A stretch of DNA of 64,000 nucleotides from Chaetoderma sp. LZ-2023a (GCA_034401795.1 CM067374.1:134880135-134944134), one strand, 5' to 3'. Shown: positions 35,294 through 47,655, counted from the stretch's first letter. A program made the numbers and translations. The notes: generated by a model not told the origin, from the letters alone.

Positions 35294-36634
35294 ATGGCTG
35301 ACCGCCATATAAAAAAAATAACCAGTACAAGTAACGCCACTGTCGAGGTAAACACAAATGAAAGCACAGCATGCCCAGCGCATGTGCACAACAGCACAAC
35401 AGTCCCCGGGAATGCGCACCAGAACACTGACACGCATATGGACACGCATACAAACACACCACATGCACAACCTCTAGATAACAGCACTGCATCTAATGCA
35501 TTACATAATATACAAACTATACAGGACAGGCTGGAGAAAATGCTGCATATTGCAGCCTGGAACGCAAATGGTCTTATAAGCAAACGTCATGATAAGATCA
35601 AATCGCATGTCTTTCAGAAATTAACTGACAATTCCGATGTTATATTAATTACAGAAGCTTGGAGCTCGGATTTATTTGTTTATGAGGTAAACGGTTTTAA
35701 TCATATTATCCTAAATAGAACGAGACATAGAAGTGCGAAGCGTGATTCAGGTGGGCTACTTGTGTACGTGAGAGAGTGTATATCGAGTGGTATATCGTTG
35801 GTACAAACTGAAGGAGACGACATAATCTGGTTAAAATTAGAAGGACAGTTTTTTTGCTTTGACGACGACGTATACCTAGGGATGTGCTATGTTTGACCAT
35901 CTGGGTCATCTAGAATAGGGGAGGTAGATATCGAAGTTTTCGACAGATTAACAACTTTTGTTACCAAGAAAAAATCGGAAAATACCAACTGTAGTTTCTT
36001 AATTTGCGGGGACTTTAATGCCAGGACGAAAACACTACCTGACTTTGTTGTGAATGACAATGCCTCACATATACCGGTGTTTGATGGATATGAAGAAGAT
36101 GTTAATTTACCACGTTTTTCAAAAGATCCATTGAAGTTAAATGATAACGGTCGTAAAATGTTGGATTTTTGCAAAGAAACAGGTATAAGAATTGTAAACG
36201 GGCGAGTAGGCAAAGATATAGGGTTGGGGGAAGTAACATTTATATCGGGGAATGGGGTGAGTGTTGTCGACTATTTCCTTTGCTCAGCACACAAAATACA
36301 TAGTATAAATGATTTTGAGGTGGATGAAACAAATGAATTATCAGACCATTGTGTGATCAGATGTAGTATAAAATTTAATACGTCGAAATCTTTACAAATG
36401 GGTAATAGTAGTGGTCGGAGGATTAGTAGTACAAAATATGTTTGGAAATCAGAGAACGCCAATGATTATAGGGTTAACATTTTATCTAATGAAGTGCAGG
36501 AGCTACTTATTAACATGAATAATCTACTAGACAATGTTAGTATATTAGACAATGAAACCATAGAAGAAGCAGCAGGAATTCTTACAAAAGCAATAAAGAC
36601 AGCTGCAGATAGTCTATTCTTAAAAAAAGATTAA
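35294..36634 (+). pseudogene. LINE APE-type endonuclease domain, one internal stop
   Basis: From ATG 35294 a Thr/His-rich leader of about 80 residues precedes the AP-endonuclease fold: AAWNANGLISKRHDKI (metal-binding Asn), ITEAW (catalytic Glu), LICGDFNAR (Asp/Asn near 36005), and ELSDHCVIR (catalytic His near 36350). A TGA at 35894-35896 interrupts an otherwise continuous frame that runs to 36634. The enzyme nicks target DNA to prime reverse transcription. The frame then shifts by one base within an A7 run (36622-36628) before the RT. Confidence 0.85.
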
Positions 36635-36728
36635 CCGAAATAAGACCAGGACAAATAATTCCCAACAATATTCACCTGATTGCGAAATTAAGCGTAAGCA
36701 ATTTTTTAAGGCGTTAAATTGGTATAGG

Positions 36729-39011
36729 ATGGAAAAGACAGAACTGGCGCGTATTAATATGGCAACTTTAAGAACTGTTTTCAAAGAGTCGGTTAGAATG
36801 TTTAATTATACGCAAAGTGTTGATTTAACTAATAAGCTACTAACTGCACAGTTTACTGATACAAAATTGTATTGGACGCTCCTAAAGACAAAAGATAACA
36901 GGAAAATGGGCAATATATCTATCAACGAATTTGTTAATTTTTTCAAAGCAGTCAATAACCCAGAAGATGATTTTTTCCAGGCCGATCCTGATATTACAAC
37001 TTATGTGGAAGGTTATATGAATGAAAATAACAATATACAAATAATTTTTGATGAATTAAATTCCGAAATATCTGCCGAGGAAATCTACAAATCAATAAAA
37101 CACTTGAAAAACAATAAAAGTGCAGGACCGGATATGCTCATAAATGAATTTTATCTGAACGCGATAAATGAGTTAATTCCCCATATACTAGTGCTTTTTA
37201 ACGGAACTTTTAAAAGTGGGCACTTCCCGAAAATCTGGACTGAGGGAATTTTGATACCATTACATAAGAAGGGGGGAGTAAACGATGTACAAAATTACAG
37301 GGGCAGTACATTACTAAGCACGCTGGGAAAATTATTTACTAAGGTTTTAAACAATAGGTTAACTTATTGGGAAGATAGGCCTACTAATGAAATTTATGTG
37401 AACGCTCAAGCTGGTTTTAGAGCGGGTTTCAGTACAGTGGATCATATTTTTGTTTTAAGTGGATTGATTTCACATGTATTAAATAAGAAAAGGAAACTTT
37501 ATTGTGTGTTCCTTGATTTCAGCAAGGCTTTCGATTGCGTAGTAAGGGATTGTTTATGGTACAAATTGTTAAAATTGGGCGTTAGGGGAAATATAATTAT
37601 CATCATTATGTCTATGTACAGCAGTGTAAAAACGGGAGTGCGAGTAAATTCTGAAATTTCTGAGAGCTCCGAATGTAGTACAGGGGTGCGCCAAGGAGAT
37701 AGTGTATCGCCTTTTTTATTCGCAATGTATGTAAATGACTTAGAAGAGGAATTTAACAGGGGCGGAGTGGAAGGGTTTGATATAATATTACTTAAGTTGC
37801 TTTTAATTCTCTATGCAGATGATATAGTCTTAATGTCCGAAACAAACGCGGGTATACAAAAAGGATTGAATATTTTGTTTAATTACTGCATGAGATGGAG
37901 GCCAACTGTAAATACAGACAAGACCAAAGCGCTAGTTTTTAGACGAGTGGGTCGTTTAGGGAAGGACGATACATTCTGGTACGGGGTAAATGAAGTGGAA
38001 GTGGTAAATGAATTTAAATATCTGGGTATATTTTTCACTTCATCAAGCTCTTTTTCTTTAGCACAAAAGTGTTTAGCAGAGCAAGCACAGAAAGCAATAA
38101 TTGCATTGAAAAAATATTCTAACGAATTCGTAGGTGTAACACAAAGTCATTTGTGTATCTTATTTGATAAATTAATTTTGCTAATCTTGAGCCATGCCAG
38201 TGAGGTCTGGGGATGGCACAATGGTTACGACATCGAAAAGTGTCATCTAAAATTTTGCAAGCGGTTGCTAAGCGTCAAACAAAGTGCATCAAATAGTGTC
38301 ATCCACGGGGAATTAGGAAGACTCCCACTCATTTTAACTAGGGATTTGAAGATGTTGAAATACTGGTTTAAAATATTAGATAGCCAACAAAATAAATTGG
38401 TTAAACATGTATACGATGTTTTATATAAAGATTGGGAGACAAATAATCAATGTGTTAATTGGGTGACCAAGATACAAGATATGCTAATTAGAAGGGGTTT
38501 TAACGATGTCTGGCTAGCACAGGGTAGAAATGTGAGTAAAAATGAATTTATTTTAGAATATAAACAAAGGGCGTATGATAATTATTTACAAGAGTGGATG
38601 GGTCAATTAGATATAAGTAACAAAACTAAATTTTACAAACATTTCTGCGAATCATTAAGCTATAAATGTTATTTAGACAAAGTAAAAAATATAATACATA
38701 GACAAGATCTCACCAGGCTCAGAACTGCAACACACAAGCTACATATTGAGACTGGTAGATGGAAACAAATACCATTATCTGATAGAACATGCCCATTCTG
38801 TACGAACGATATTGAAGATGAATACCATTTTATCATATTATGCCCTATATACAGTAACTTAAGAAAAAACTTGATCAAACCATACTACTATATAAGACCA
38901 AGCGTTTTGAAATCTATTGAGCTGCTTCAGAGTAGTAACGAAACTGTTTTACGGAAATTAGCATCTTATTCATATCAGGCGTTTAAATTACGAAGCGAAA
39001 CATTGTCATGA
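36729..39011 (+). CDS. LINE reverse transcriptase with C-terminal zinc motif
   Basis: A 760-codon open frame; it extends upstream without stop to the A7 slip at 36622, so the ATG at 36729 is internal to the original polyprotein. RT blocks: [35 protein letters not shown] (catalytic Asp), [16 protein letters not shown], and YADDIVLM at residues 362-369. A C-terminal CPFC…H…C zinc motif lies at about residues 686-706. It copies the element RNA at the nicked target. No lesion is seen in this part. Confidence 0.92.
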   Translation: MEKTELARINMATLRTVFKESVRMFNYTQSVDLTNKLLTAQFTDTKLYWTLLKTKDNRKMGNISINEFVNFFKAVNNPEDDFFQADPDITTYVEGYMNENNNIQIIFDELNSEISAEEIYKSIKHLKNNKSAGPDMLINEFYLNAINELIPHILVLFNGTFKSGHFPKIWTEGILIPLHKKGGVNDVQNYRGSTLLSTLGKLFTKVLNNRLTYWEDRPTNEIYVNAQAGFRAGFSTVDHIFVLSGLISHVLNKKRKLYCVFLDFSKAFDCVVRDCLWYKLLKLGVRGNIIIIIMSMYSSVKTGVRVNSEISESSECSTGVRQGDSVSPFLFAMYVNDLEEEFNRGGVEGFDIILLKLLLILYADDIVLMSETNAGIQKGLNILFNYCMRWRPTVNTDKTKALVFRRVGRLGKDDTFWYGVNEVEVVNEFKYLGIFFTSSSSFSLAQKCLAEQAQKAIIALKKYSNEFVGVTQSHLCILFDKLILLILSHASEVWGWHNGYDIEKCHLKFCKRLLSVKQSASNSVIHGELGRLPLILTRDLKMLKYWFKILDSQQNKLVKHVYDVLYKDWETNNQCVNWVTKIQDMLIRRGFNDVWLAQGRNVSKNEFILEYKQRAYDNYLQEWMGQLDISNKTKFYKHFCESLSYKCYLDKVKNIIHRQDLTRLRTATHKLHIETGRWKQIPLSDRTCPFCTNDIEDEYHFIILCPIYSNLRKNLIKPYYYIRPSVLKSIELLQSSNETVLRKLASYSYQAFKLRSETLS

Positions 39012-39048
39012 GTATCTTCTCCAGAGAGGGCGAGGTGGGGATAGTGTG

Positions 39049-39212
39049 CAATGAATGAATGAATGAATGAATGGATAGGTGGGTGGGTGGATGTATGGAA
39101 GGAAGGAAGGGTGGATGGATGGGTGGATGGATGGATGGATGGGTATGTGGGTGGGTTTGGGTGGGTGGATGGATGGATGGATGGGTGGATGGATGGATGT
39201 GAGAGGTTAGAC
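39049..39212 (+). repeat. LINE 3' tail and (GGAT)/(GGTG) microsatellite
   Basis: aatg tetramers begin at the LINE 3' end and grade into ggtg, ggaa and ggat tetramers. This looks like a LINE tail repeat that expanded and mutated. Confidence 0.85.
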
Positions 39213-39230
39213 GACAGGCTGGGCTGCAAA

Positions 39231-39323
39231 GAAATGTCTCCTCGTTTCCTCTTTCGTCCCTAGTTTTCGCGCCTAGAAACGAGGAGGCAGGACTTGATTT
39301 TATGAATATGAATGAACAAAAAG

Positions 39324-39364
<41 letters not shown>

Positions 39365-39450
39365 ATGGTGGTATTGCGGGTAGGCGTAGCGCTCTCTCCT
39401 CGAGTCTCTTTCGCGCTAACTTTCGTGTTTAGAATCGAGGAGGAAGGACA
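39231..39450. repeat. Diverged direct repeats flanking a (TA)n array
   Basis: The sequence cgtttcctctttcg…gttttcgcgcctagaaacgaggaggcaggac (39242-39293) recurs in diverged form as cgagtctctttcgcgctaactttcgtgtttagaatcgaggaggaaggac (39399-39449). The TA run is at 39326-39361. Confidence 0.75.
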
Positions 39451-39585
39451 TCCGAGAAATCCCAAATCCATCGTCACCGCCATCATCATCATTGCTGTCG
39501 TCACCCTCGCCACCATCATCGTTTTTGTTTTCGTTATTCAGCTCCAACACCCAGTGAGCGATGGGGCGGGAGGACGGAGATGCTG

Positions 39586-39642
39586 ATGGTGGTGATGATG
39601 ATGATGATGATGATGATAATGATGATGATGATGATGATGGGA
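39586..39642. repeat. (GAT)n microsatellite
   Basis: About 18 gat units with single-base interruptions. Confidence 0.9.
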
Positions 39643-39987
39643 TGATGCTAGTAATCATTACTGGTATCGACCCCGTCATTATCATCATTATTATTATCGA
39701 TATAATATTATTGATTGCAACAATAAAATGATAAAATAATACTGATGAAAACGATGATGATGAAAATAAGGATAATAATTAATAGTAATGATGGTGCCGA
39801 ATATGATGGAAATTATGATGGTATTAATACTTATGTTAATTATGTGCAATTTTACAAACTTTATACAATGATTATTGAATACTAGTATCCGTTACAGAAT
39901 TATGGAAATATGTACACTCAAGAGCCGATGGCTTATAATGGAAATAAACTTACTTACTAGTAATACGGAGTGAATATCATCAAAATA
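39643..39987. other. Unassigned AT-rich sequence with diffuse (GAT)/(AAT) character
   Basis: No gene seen. Confidence 0.5.
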
Positions 39988-40011
39988 ATACATAAAGTAC
40001 CAATGAAAGGA

Positions 40012-40964
40012 TCCTCAAGACCATCTACCTAGGTGCCGTACGACCACACCTTGAGCATGGATCCAGCTCATGGATGACAGCAGCTAAATCTCATCAACAG
40101 AACCTCGACAGAGTACAAAACCAGGCACTATGCATCAACACTGGTGGAATGAGATCAACACCAATAGAAAAAATGGAGCAGACAGCAGGCGTCCCCCCAC
40201 TTAGCAAAGGAAGGGAATGCAAAGCACTGATCCAAGCTGCAAAGTGCAAATCGTTCAACAACCGCCCGATGAAGATCAGGCAAGCACAGTTGTCATCAGG
40301 AAGACTTAAAAGATCAAGTTTTGTGAAAGAGACAAAAGCACTTCAAAGGAAACACCAAGAAATGTTGCCAGCACAAATAGAAGACCCAAACCACACCCTT
40401 GATCCTCCACCCTGGGAAAACAAACTAGAGAGCATAGCTATTCGCACCACAGTACCTCATCTCACAACCAAAGATGAACACAGTGATGGGAGCAAGAAGG
40501 CCCTGACCATAGCCATGCTGGAAGAAATGCACCCTCAGGAGACATGGATAAGGATCTACACAGATGGATCAGCCAAAGATGCAATTAGGAGCGGAGGTGC
40601 CGGACTGCACACACAGTATCCAAACGGACAACATGAGTCAGCTGCATTACCGACAGGAAAACACTGCACAAACTACAGAGCTGAAGTCGAAGCACTGGTT
40701 CATGCAGCTAATACCATCAGCAAAACAGCAGACCCTATTGCACAGATTGTCTTTTTATCTGATGCCCGCTCCGTCCTTGAGGCTATCACCAAAGGTAAGC
40801 TGCCACAACTTGAAGAAGCACTACAAACCATCAAATGCTTTCGGATAGCATTACAGTGGATCCCCTCACACTGTGGAGTCCATGGAAATGAGGAAGCAGA
40901 CACGATGGCAAAGGTGGTGCAGAAGAGGATCAGACAGAAAACATGGTTACCCATACAGAGATGA
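40012..40964 (+). pseudogene. LINE C-terminal region with RNase H domain
   Basis: The open frame starts inside the RT thumb region (LGAVRPHLEHGSSSW), so the RT core is missing through truncation. The RNase H catalytic set is present: RIYTDGSAKD (Asp, codon 40563), NYRAEVEAL (Glu), FLSDARSVLEAI (Asp) and WIPSHCGVHGNEEAD (His, Asp). RNase H would remove the RNA strand during cDNA synthesis. The frame ends at TGA 40962-40964, and coding potential continues in another frame from 40943, so one indel is present. The RNase H and its placement point to a Jockey/I-type LINE. Confidence 0.88.
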
Positions 40965-41302
40965 ATACTATCATCAGGTCACTCTATAGAACACCTCAAT
41001 CAGAAGATGCCTACCATCATCTCTCGAGGCCAGAGCAAATGACCATTTTTCGTCTCAAAACTGGACATAACAGACTAAACCAACACATGTACAGGCGGTT
41101 CCACCTTACGACATTGCCCGCTTGTCCTTGTGGAGAAGCAGAACAGACCACAGAGCACATCCTTCAATGTTGCGGTACGTATCAGCTGCTGAGAGATGAG
41201 ATCTGGCCTTTGTCAACCTCTTTTCTTGAAAAGTTGTATGGGCCTGTGGAAAAACTGCAGAAAACCACAGATTTCATCTTGAGAACGGCTCTCCAAGTGT
41301 GA
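40943..41302 (+). pseudogene. LINE C-terminal zinc region, shifted frame
   Basis: Continues the preceding fragment after a frameshift. It contains ACPCGEAEQTTEHILQCC (about 41117-41170), the CCHC-type motif that follows RNase H in many LINEs, then a short tail to TGA at 41300-41302. The element ends 26 bp later. Confidence 0.85.
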
Positions 41303-41342
41303 TACCAGCGATCGAAAATAAGAAGAAGATACATAAAGTACC

Positions 41343-42640
41343 GGTTGATAGACCTTTTGCGGTGCGGTTAGTAATAACACCTTACAGTAAAAATAAGAAT
41401 AACTATAAACAGATAAAGAAATTATAACTAGCGGTCCTAAGACCGTTTATGGTTCCTTTTAGTCATCGGGACCGTGTACATTTATACAATATAATTACTA
41501 CAGTATAACTAACGGAATAATTAAGATGAGTTATGTATAGTTACCTGAATAGTCGGTAGCCATTCTTAAAGACGGGCTATTGCGTTACTGAAATTGATAC
41601 GCCACCAGTAGCGTGACGGGAGTTGAAGCGTTCTCTTAAAGCTGGAAAGTTCCCGCATGCCGGTTCCCGCAGACAGGGTTCCAGCATGCAGTCCAGAACG
41701 GGAGCGGAGCGTACTCAGGACGGTAATCACGATGTAAGAATGTCTAACGAACAATCAGTAAAAGCTATACTAACATTACGGATGTGAAGAAAGTTCCCGT
41801 ACACCGATGGTACGGAGGAAAGTGAAGAACAACCCGTTTATCAGCGGGGCTGTTAGATACGGATGAAGAAGAACTGAGCGTAACGGTGCGGTAGAAAGTT
41901 TAAATACGGCTGCACGATATCAGTGCGGACGCTGAATAACCACTTTTTGGCGTGGCCGGCAGATCCGGCAAGTTATCCACCAAAGAACATCCCTGATTCT
42001 ACATCTGTAGAATTACATTTTCAGGCCGGGAGAGTCCGCACCACGAAATTTGTGTTCCGACTTCGATCTTGAATTAAGACGGGAATGATATTATTTTAAA
42101 AGTTTCTAAACTACCCCAGACCACCCTGTTCGGGAGCTTCAAAATAGTTTAGGATGCGGTGGGTTGGATAACTCCCGCAAGCTACGGGCAAACACTAGTG
42201 GAGACGGAAGTGATCTGCCTAATAACGTTTTGGCTGGTAGCAGTGTACCTTACGAATCCGTTGCAAAAGCACCAAAAACAAAACCCGCAGCCATATAGTT
42301 GGTGCCTGGCAAAGCGCCAGATTAGCCACCAAAAAGGGTGTTCAAAAAGTGACACACCCAATGGCTCACAACATTACCTGATCCCCTATTGCATCATACA
42401 CCTTTAAAACCATTATCCTAACAGCCAGGTCTAACGACCATCCGAATATGCAATAAGAGAAATTATTATTTTTTAATTATTAATTGATTCCCTAATACAC
42501 CAGTCTCCCTAAACACTTTAACACAAGTTATCAAGAAAACCTAATTAAAACCTCTCACCATTATCCCAATGCTATCCATTCCACCATACAACATAAGCTA
42601 CCCAGTCATCAGCTACACTCAGCCACACTTAGCCCGCCTA
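41343..42640. other. Unassigned sequence
   Basis: No gene recognised. Local features are a small hairpin (gcggtcctaagaccgt near 41433) and scattered repeats of 'gcggt'. An 82-codon frame at 42159-42407 has no recognisable domain. Confidence 0.4.
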
Positions 42641-42644
42641 CACT

Positions 42645-42775
42645 ACTGTATACATACACACACTCGTATACCCACACACGCATGCACGCACGTGTACACA
42701 AGCACGAAACGCACGCACGCACACGCACGCACGCGCAAACACGCACGCACGCACGCGCGCACACATGAAACCCAC
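42645..42775. repeat. (CACG)/(CACA)-rich array
   Basis: Irregular acgc, cacg and caca units. Confidence 0.9.
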
Positions 42776-43648
42776 TACCGCAAGAATCACAACCTGACCC
42801 CTCTAAGTTCAGGTCACAATGACCTATAATATACCATAAATTCCAAGAAAGCCACTTGCTGTTAATTTAGGCTAAGTCTGATTAGCAATCTAAGACATCA
42901 CCATCCCACGGACACCGTGGTGGCAGTCCTACACAGGCCAGGGATCCACATTGGCATCCTCTGGATCAGACATTACACCGGCTGCATATGGCCGTACAAT
43001 ATCATCATATTCCCTTTATTATTTTTTAATTTATTTAATTATTTATTTATCTTTCTTTTTCTTTCAAAATCTTGTTACACAAACCACATTTAAAAAAAAA
43101 AAATACTCAATAATTAAATAACAAATAATTAAAAGACAAAACTGTACATTTCCACATACCGCACTTGAAACCCATCAATCCCCAATTTTCACAATCTACA
43201 CAATCCCCATCTACACAAAAATACAACTATGTATAATTCCCCAAGCCCTTTCTTGGCCAAAACCCATTCCAAAAGAGCCCCGTTTTAGTGTTAATTACAA
43301 TTTCCAACCCATATTTAATCCATCTATACACCCACCCCACTCATAAACCCCTACATAAAAACACTGGCCAAAAACAGGCCTGTACACCGAGAAAGTACAC
43401 CTGCGGGCCCAGAGAAGCCTATCTCCAGGATTCCACAACCGAAATGGTCAGCTCAATAACTGAGTCAGTCATTCCAGTGGTAATAAACACGATGACAGAC
43501 CTCTCCCCGCCCACAAGTAGACAACCAGCAAGAAAAATAACACTTACCATCTCGAACCAAATTAATCAGAAAAGGGCAATGTCCTTTTGAAAATAATAAA
43601 TAATTAAAACACTGTATTTAAAAAAAATAATAAATGACATATAAAAAA
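42776..43648. other. Unassigned AT-rich sequence
   Basis: No gene recognised. It has long A/T runs (43010-43140) and a 100-codon frame at 43288-43590 without any recognisable domain. Confidence 0.4.
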
Positions 43649-45066
43649 AACAAGAGGCCTAACGGCCTGTCGCTCACCTGCAACATTAGCATTTGAAATA
43701 CTGGGTAGTTCATATCTCATGAACATATATTTCGTGAAACTTCTAGAGGATGACAGATAGATTCTATGTTTTAATACGGAATAATCTTCAAAATAGGATC
43801 TTAGTATATCTACCGTGACAATTTGACCGAAGAATCATGTTTGTACTCCAATTTTGAATCCAAATATTTTACAATTTTCAAGAACTCTTTTCATAAAATC
43901 TAAGATTTTCACCAAAATTTGACCAATCAAAAATCTGAATAGTAGTTCTAGAGCCTACCTCAATAGAATCCTTAAAGGCAAATTTGGTTGAAGTCTGTCA
44001 AGAAGCTAAGGAGGAGATGCATTTTGACAATTTCTGGCAAGGTTTTTTTTACAAAACTAAGATTTTCAGCCCAAAAATTGACCAGTCAAAATTCTAAACA
44101 TGAGTTCTAAAGCCCACCACTATAGGATGCTTCCAGGCAAATTTAGTTGAAATCTGTCAAGAAACTAAGGAGACATGTGACACTTTCCGGTAAATTTTTT
44201 ACAAAATCTCAGATTCTCACCCCAAAAAATTTACCAGTCAAAATTTTGAATAGAAATTCTATAGCATACTACTGTAGATTCGGTTAAAATCTATCAAGAA
44301 GCTAAGGAGGAGATACGTTTTGACACTTTCCAGTAAATCTTTTACAAAATCAAATATTTTAACCAAAAAAATTTACCAATCAAATATTTGAATAGAGGTT
44401 CCAGAGCCTACCTCCATAAGATCATTCAAGACAAATTTGGCTGAAATCTCAAGCAGTTAAGGAGAAGATACGCTCCGACACCTTCTGGTACATTTTTTTT
44501 TACAAAATCTAAGATTTTCACCCAAAAAATGTACCAAATCAAAATTCTGAATAGAAGTTCTAGAGCCTACCACTATAGGATCATTCCAGGTAAATTTAGT
44601 TGAAATCTCTCAAGAAGCTAAGGAGGCGATGCATTTTGACACTTTCCGGTAAATTTTTTACAAAATCTAAGATTTTCATCTAAAAAATTGACGAATCAAA
44701 AATCTGAATAGAGGTTCTAGAACCTACCACTAGATAGGACTGTTCAAGACAACTTTGGCTGAATTCTGTCAAAAAGCTAAGGAGGAGATGCGTTTTAACA
44801 CATTTCGGTAAATTTTTATAAAATCTAAGATTTTCACCCAAAAAATTGAAGGATCAAAAACCTGAATAGAATTTCTAGAGCCTACGTTCATAGGATCCTT
44901 CTAGCCAAATTTGATTAAAATCTGCCAAGCCGTATAGGAGGAGATACATTTTAAAGCAAAGGTTGACCGACGGACGACGAATGACGGACGGACGGACAGA
45001 CGATGGACAGTCGCCATGGCATAAGCTCACTTGGCCATTCTGGCCATTCTGGCCAGATGAGCTAAA
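43649..45066 (+). mobile_element. Bivalve-type non-coding element with seven 155-bp tandem repeats
   Basis: The left end aacaagaggcctaacggcctg carries a hairpin followed by 'tcgctcacct'. The right end reads aagctcacttggccattctgg… and closes with ggccagatgagct, so the ends are loosely inverted (AGCTCAC / GATGAGCT). Between them a unit of about 155 bp repeats near 43905, 44060, 44205, 44350, 44512, 44668 and 44825; each contains aaaatctaagattttcacc, gaatagaggttctagagcc and agctaaggaggaga. Just before the right end is a run of acggacg units (44965-45015). I remember closely similar repeats as abundant in bivalves. No protein is encoded. Confidence 0.7.
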
Positions 45067-46690
45067 AACCGAAAGATGATATATTTAGGGGAGATCACTT
45101 AAGCAAACACAAAACTTATATTAAGCATAATAGTCTCCCCTACAATTCATATTTAAAAACCTAAATATATACACAAACATATCAATAAGCACGCACCCAG
45201 GCACAAGGGCACGCACGCGCGCACGCATATAATTACTAATAAAACCTAAAACCGGGGCTGACGTCACAATTATGAAACCAGGGATAACTCCGTCATGCAT
45301 TTAAAAGGATTATTCAAGTGTGTGAATTGTATATCTTTTGATTCTTTAACTATTTTAAAACAACAATCCGTTGTCCATTCCGAAACTACTCTAACCGGGC
45401 ACTGGCGCCATCATAGGCAGCAACAGCACCCAGTCAAACCAGCACCAAAATGGCCAACGTATCGTCAGCATAGTCACCTTTATATGCAAATATATGCGAA
45501 TCAAGATTCATTCGATCCCAACTGGAAAAAGATATGGACGGAGCATAGAAATAATAAAGATAAAACAATAAATGGGCGGGACATAACTAGCACACATATA
45601 CACGTGCCTGACAACACAAAGTCCGAATGAGACACATATCCATACATAACTAACTTTAAATATCATGAAATAAAAACAATTAACGACTCGAGTTTATGAC
45701 GCCATAATGATAATCCACCCGTCAATGACGAGTCACTAACAATATAATTTAACAAACAGAAATAATCTGTTAAGTGTACGAATTGCATGTCTTTGATGAA
45801 TTTATCATTCAATCATCAACTTGTTGAATATTTTGAAACTAATTTGACTGCTGCCATAGGTAACAACAGAAGACTCTCAAACCTATCTCAAAATCATACC
45901 TCTATAGTTGCCCTGGCATTAAGGAACAAAGAAATCAAAGGTTTAATCGACCCCAGCACGTGCAGAGTGGGCGGAGCTTATCCAGTAGAGGGCAGGAGAT
46001 AGACGTTAAACCGACCCCTCCCTTCCAACCATATACGACCAAACAAAAGCAGCCAAATGATTCATACGCAATAGCTAAATGTTTCGCACGCACGTACACA
46101 CGCACACAGGCACATACTCATGCACCCACATACACACGCACAGGCACGCACGCACATACAACTGTTACTGGACTACTAGTAGCGCGACAACCGACGTAAT
46201 ACTCGAAACTTTGACAATTCAATGCAATATTCAACCGTTCATTTTGAAAGGAATTCAGCTGGAAACTGCTACCACCCGAGGCAGCAACAACTTCCAGTCA
46301 AATCCCTCACAAATCAAACACGTACCGTATAGTTGCTGTAAAATTGAGATATCCGGTAGTCACGTTTATACTCAGCATTACAGCAATAGTCACTATGTAC
46401 GTATAATAGCTATAGGCCTGTAACACTCAGCTCTGATCTGCTCAGTGCCGTTTCTGCTAAATTGACCAGAGACAGAGGAAGATGATTATTGGTCGCTGAT
46501 TGGCTGAGCGCGCTCTGGCTGCGTGGAGATGACGATAAGAGAAAGTTATGAATGGACCGGCGTAGTAAACATAGTATTTTATAATAGTACAGGCGCATTC
46601 CAGGTTTTAAAGGAATGGCGTCGCGTTCGCACTACATTTAGGCCTACATTACATGCGTATATCTGGAGCTAATCAAAGGTATAAACCAGT
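45067..46690. other. Non-coding region with three diverged copies of a short dispersed repeat
   Basis: Segments at about 45300-45470, 45780-45930 and 46200-46350 share the order: ttga.t.attttgaaac.aatttgac…, ccata.gcagcaaca…, ccagtcaaa.c. They may be an old SINE or MITE family. Intervening CA-rich runs (45190-45225, 46085-46160) also occur. No gene recognised. Confidence 0.45.
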
Positions 46691-46696
46691 TGATTA

Positions 46697-47607
46697 TTAG
46701 TTCCAACTGAACAGAATAATTTTGAATTTAGACAATAATTTTTCAAAATCTGATTCGGAAAGCCTAGATTTATCAATAATAATTCTAAATTTTAATTTCG
46801 CCAAAAAGGAACATATCAAATCTGTTGCAGTAGCATCTACCAATGTAGTTTGCTTAACAGGAACTCTAAAACTCCAGATAGAGTTTATCGCCAAAGCAGC
46901 CAGGAATATGATGAGCTCATTACACTCTCGGCTTCATCCTACAGCTGAAAAACAGAAGAACTTCATTAATGTGGCATCTTGGGTTACTTGATCACAAGAG
47001 AGCTGCGCTATCCATGTCTTAATTATATTAATTAGAGGCTGGGCAAATTTACAAGAATAAAATAAATGCTCAGCTGTCTCTAATGGATGGTGACATAACG
47101 GACAATCAAAGGAGCGACCAAGGTTGATTTTCTTTAAATATTCTCCGACTGGTAGGACGTCATGACATAATTTATAAAGAGCACCGTCTTCAGCGACGGG
47201 TCTAAAAACTTTGAACTAATATTACGCCATGACGCTGTAAAATTAATATTGCTAAATTTCTTCTCAATCCTAAGGTCAATTGACCGTTTATTGAGTAACA
47301 AGTGGTAAAATGCACCAGAGCTTATTGGTTTCGACCAGTCATGATCAGGATATACCTGTCTAAGTTCAAAATACGCTTTCATACATTTGTTATAAAAAAG
47401 TGATCTATCAAAACTTTGTAACGACGAAGTAGAAGCCAGTCTGGCATTATGCTGTCTTAAAGACATACCAATCCAATACACAGCGAAATGACCCCAAGTA
47501 GCGTCACGGTTATTGATAACACACTGTATATGGACTAGGTAGAAAGATTTCAATTTTAGTTCAATATCCATAATATTCAGACTACCCTTAGAAGTAGGTA
47601 AATATAA

Positions 47608-47655
<48 letters not shown>

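Larger units (their letters stand above)
34790..39062 (+). mobile_element. Nearly intact non-LTR retrotransposon (LINE) with APE endonuclease and RT
   Basis: An endonuclease region (35294-36634) is followed by a reverse transcriptase (36729-39011) and a (AATG)n 3' tail beginning near 39050. The sequence before 35294 probably includes the 5' UTR; its left limit is not defined. Only one in-frame stop and one single-base slip separate the two parts, so this is a young copy. Clade not assigned; the RT and C-terminal zinc region resemble those of the LINE at 51.5-54.2 kb. Confidence 0.85.
40002..41328 (+). mobile_element. 5'-truncated RNase H-bearing LINE with 14-bp target-site duplication
   Basis: The direct repeat atacataaagtacc occurs at 39988-40001 and 41329-41342, bracketing a LINE 3' fragment whose tail is aataagaagaag. 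This is a textbook target-primed insertion: 5' truncation, short 3' repeat tail and perfect duplication. The perfect duplication suggests a fairly recent event. Confidence 0.92.

Noticed and set aside
35176..35583. Minus-strand Cys-rich membrane protein
   Set aside because: Antisense of the LINE endonuclease leader; no domain, and the plus strand explains the region.
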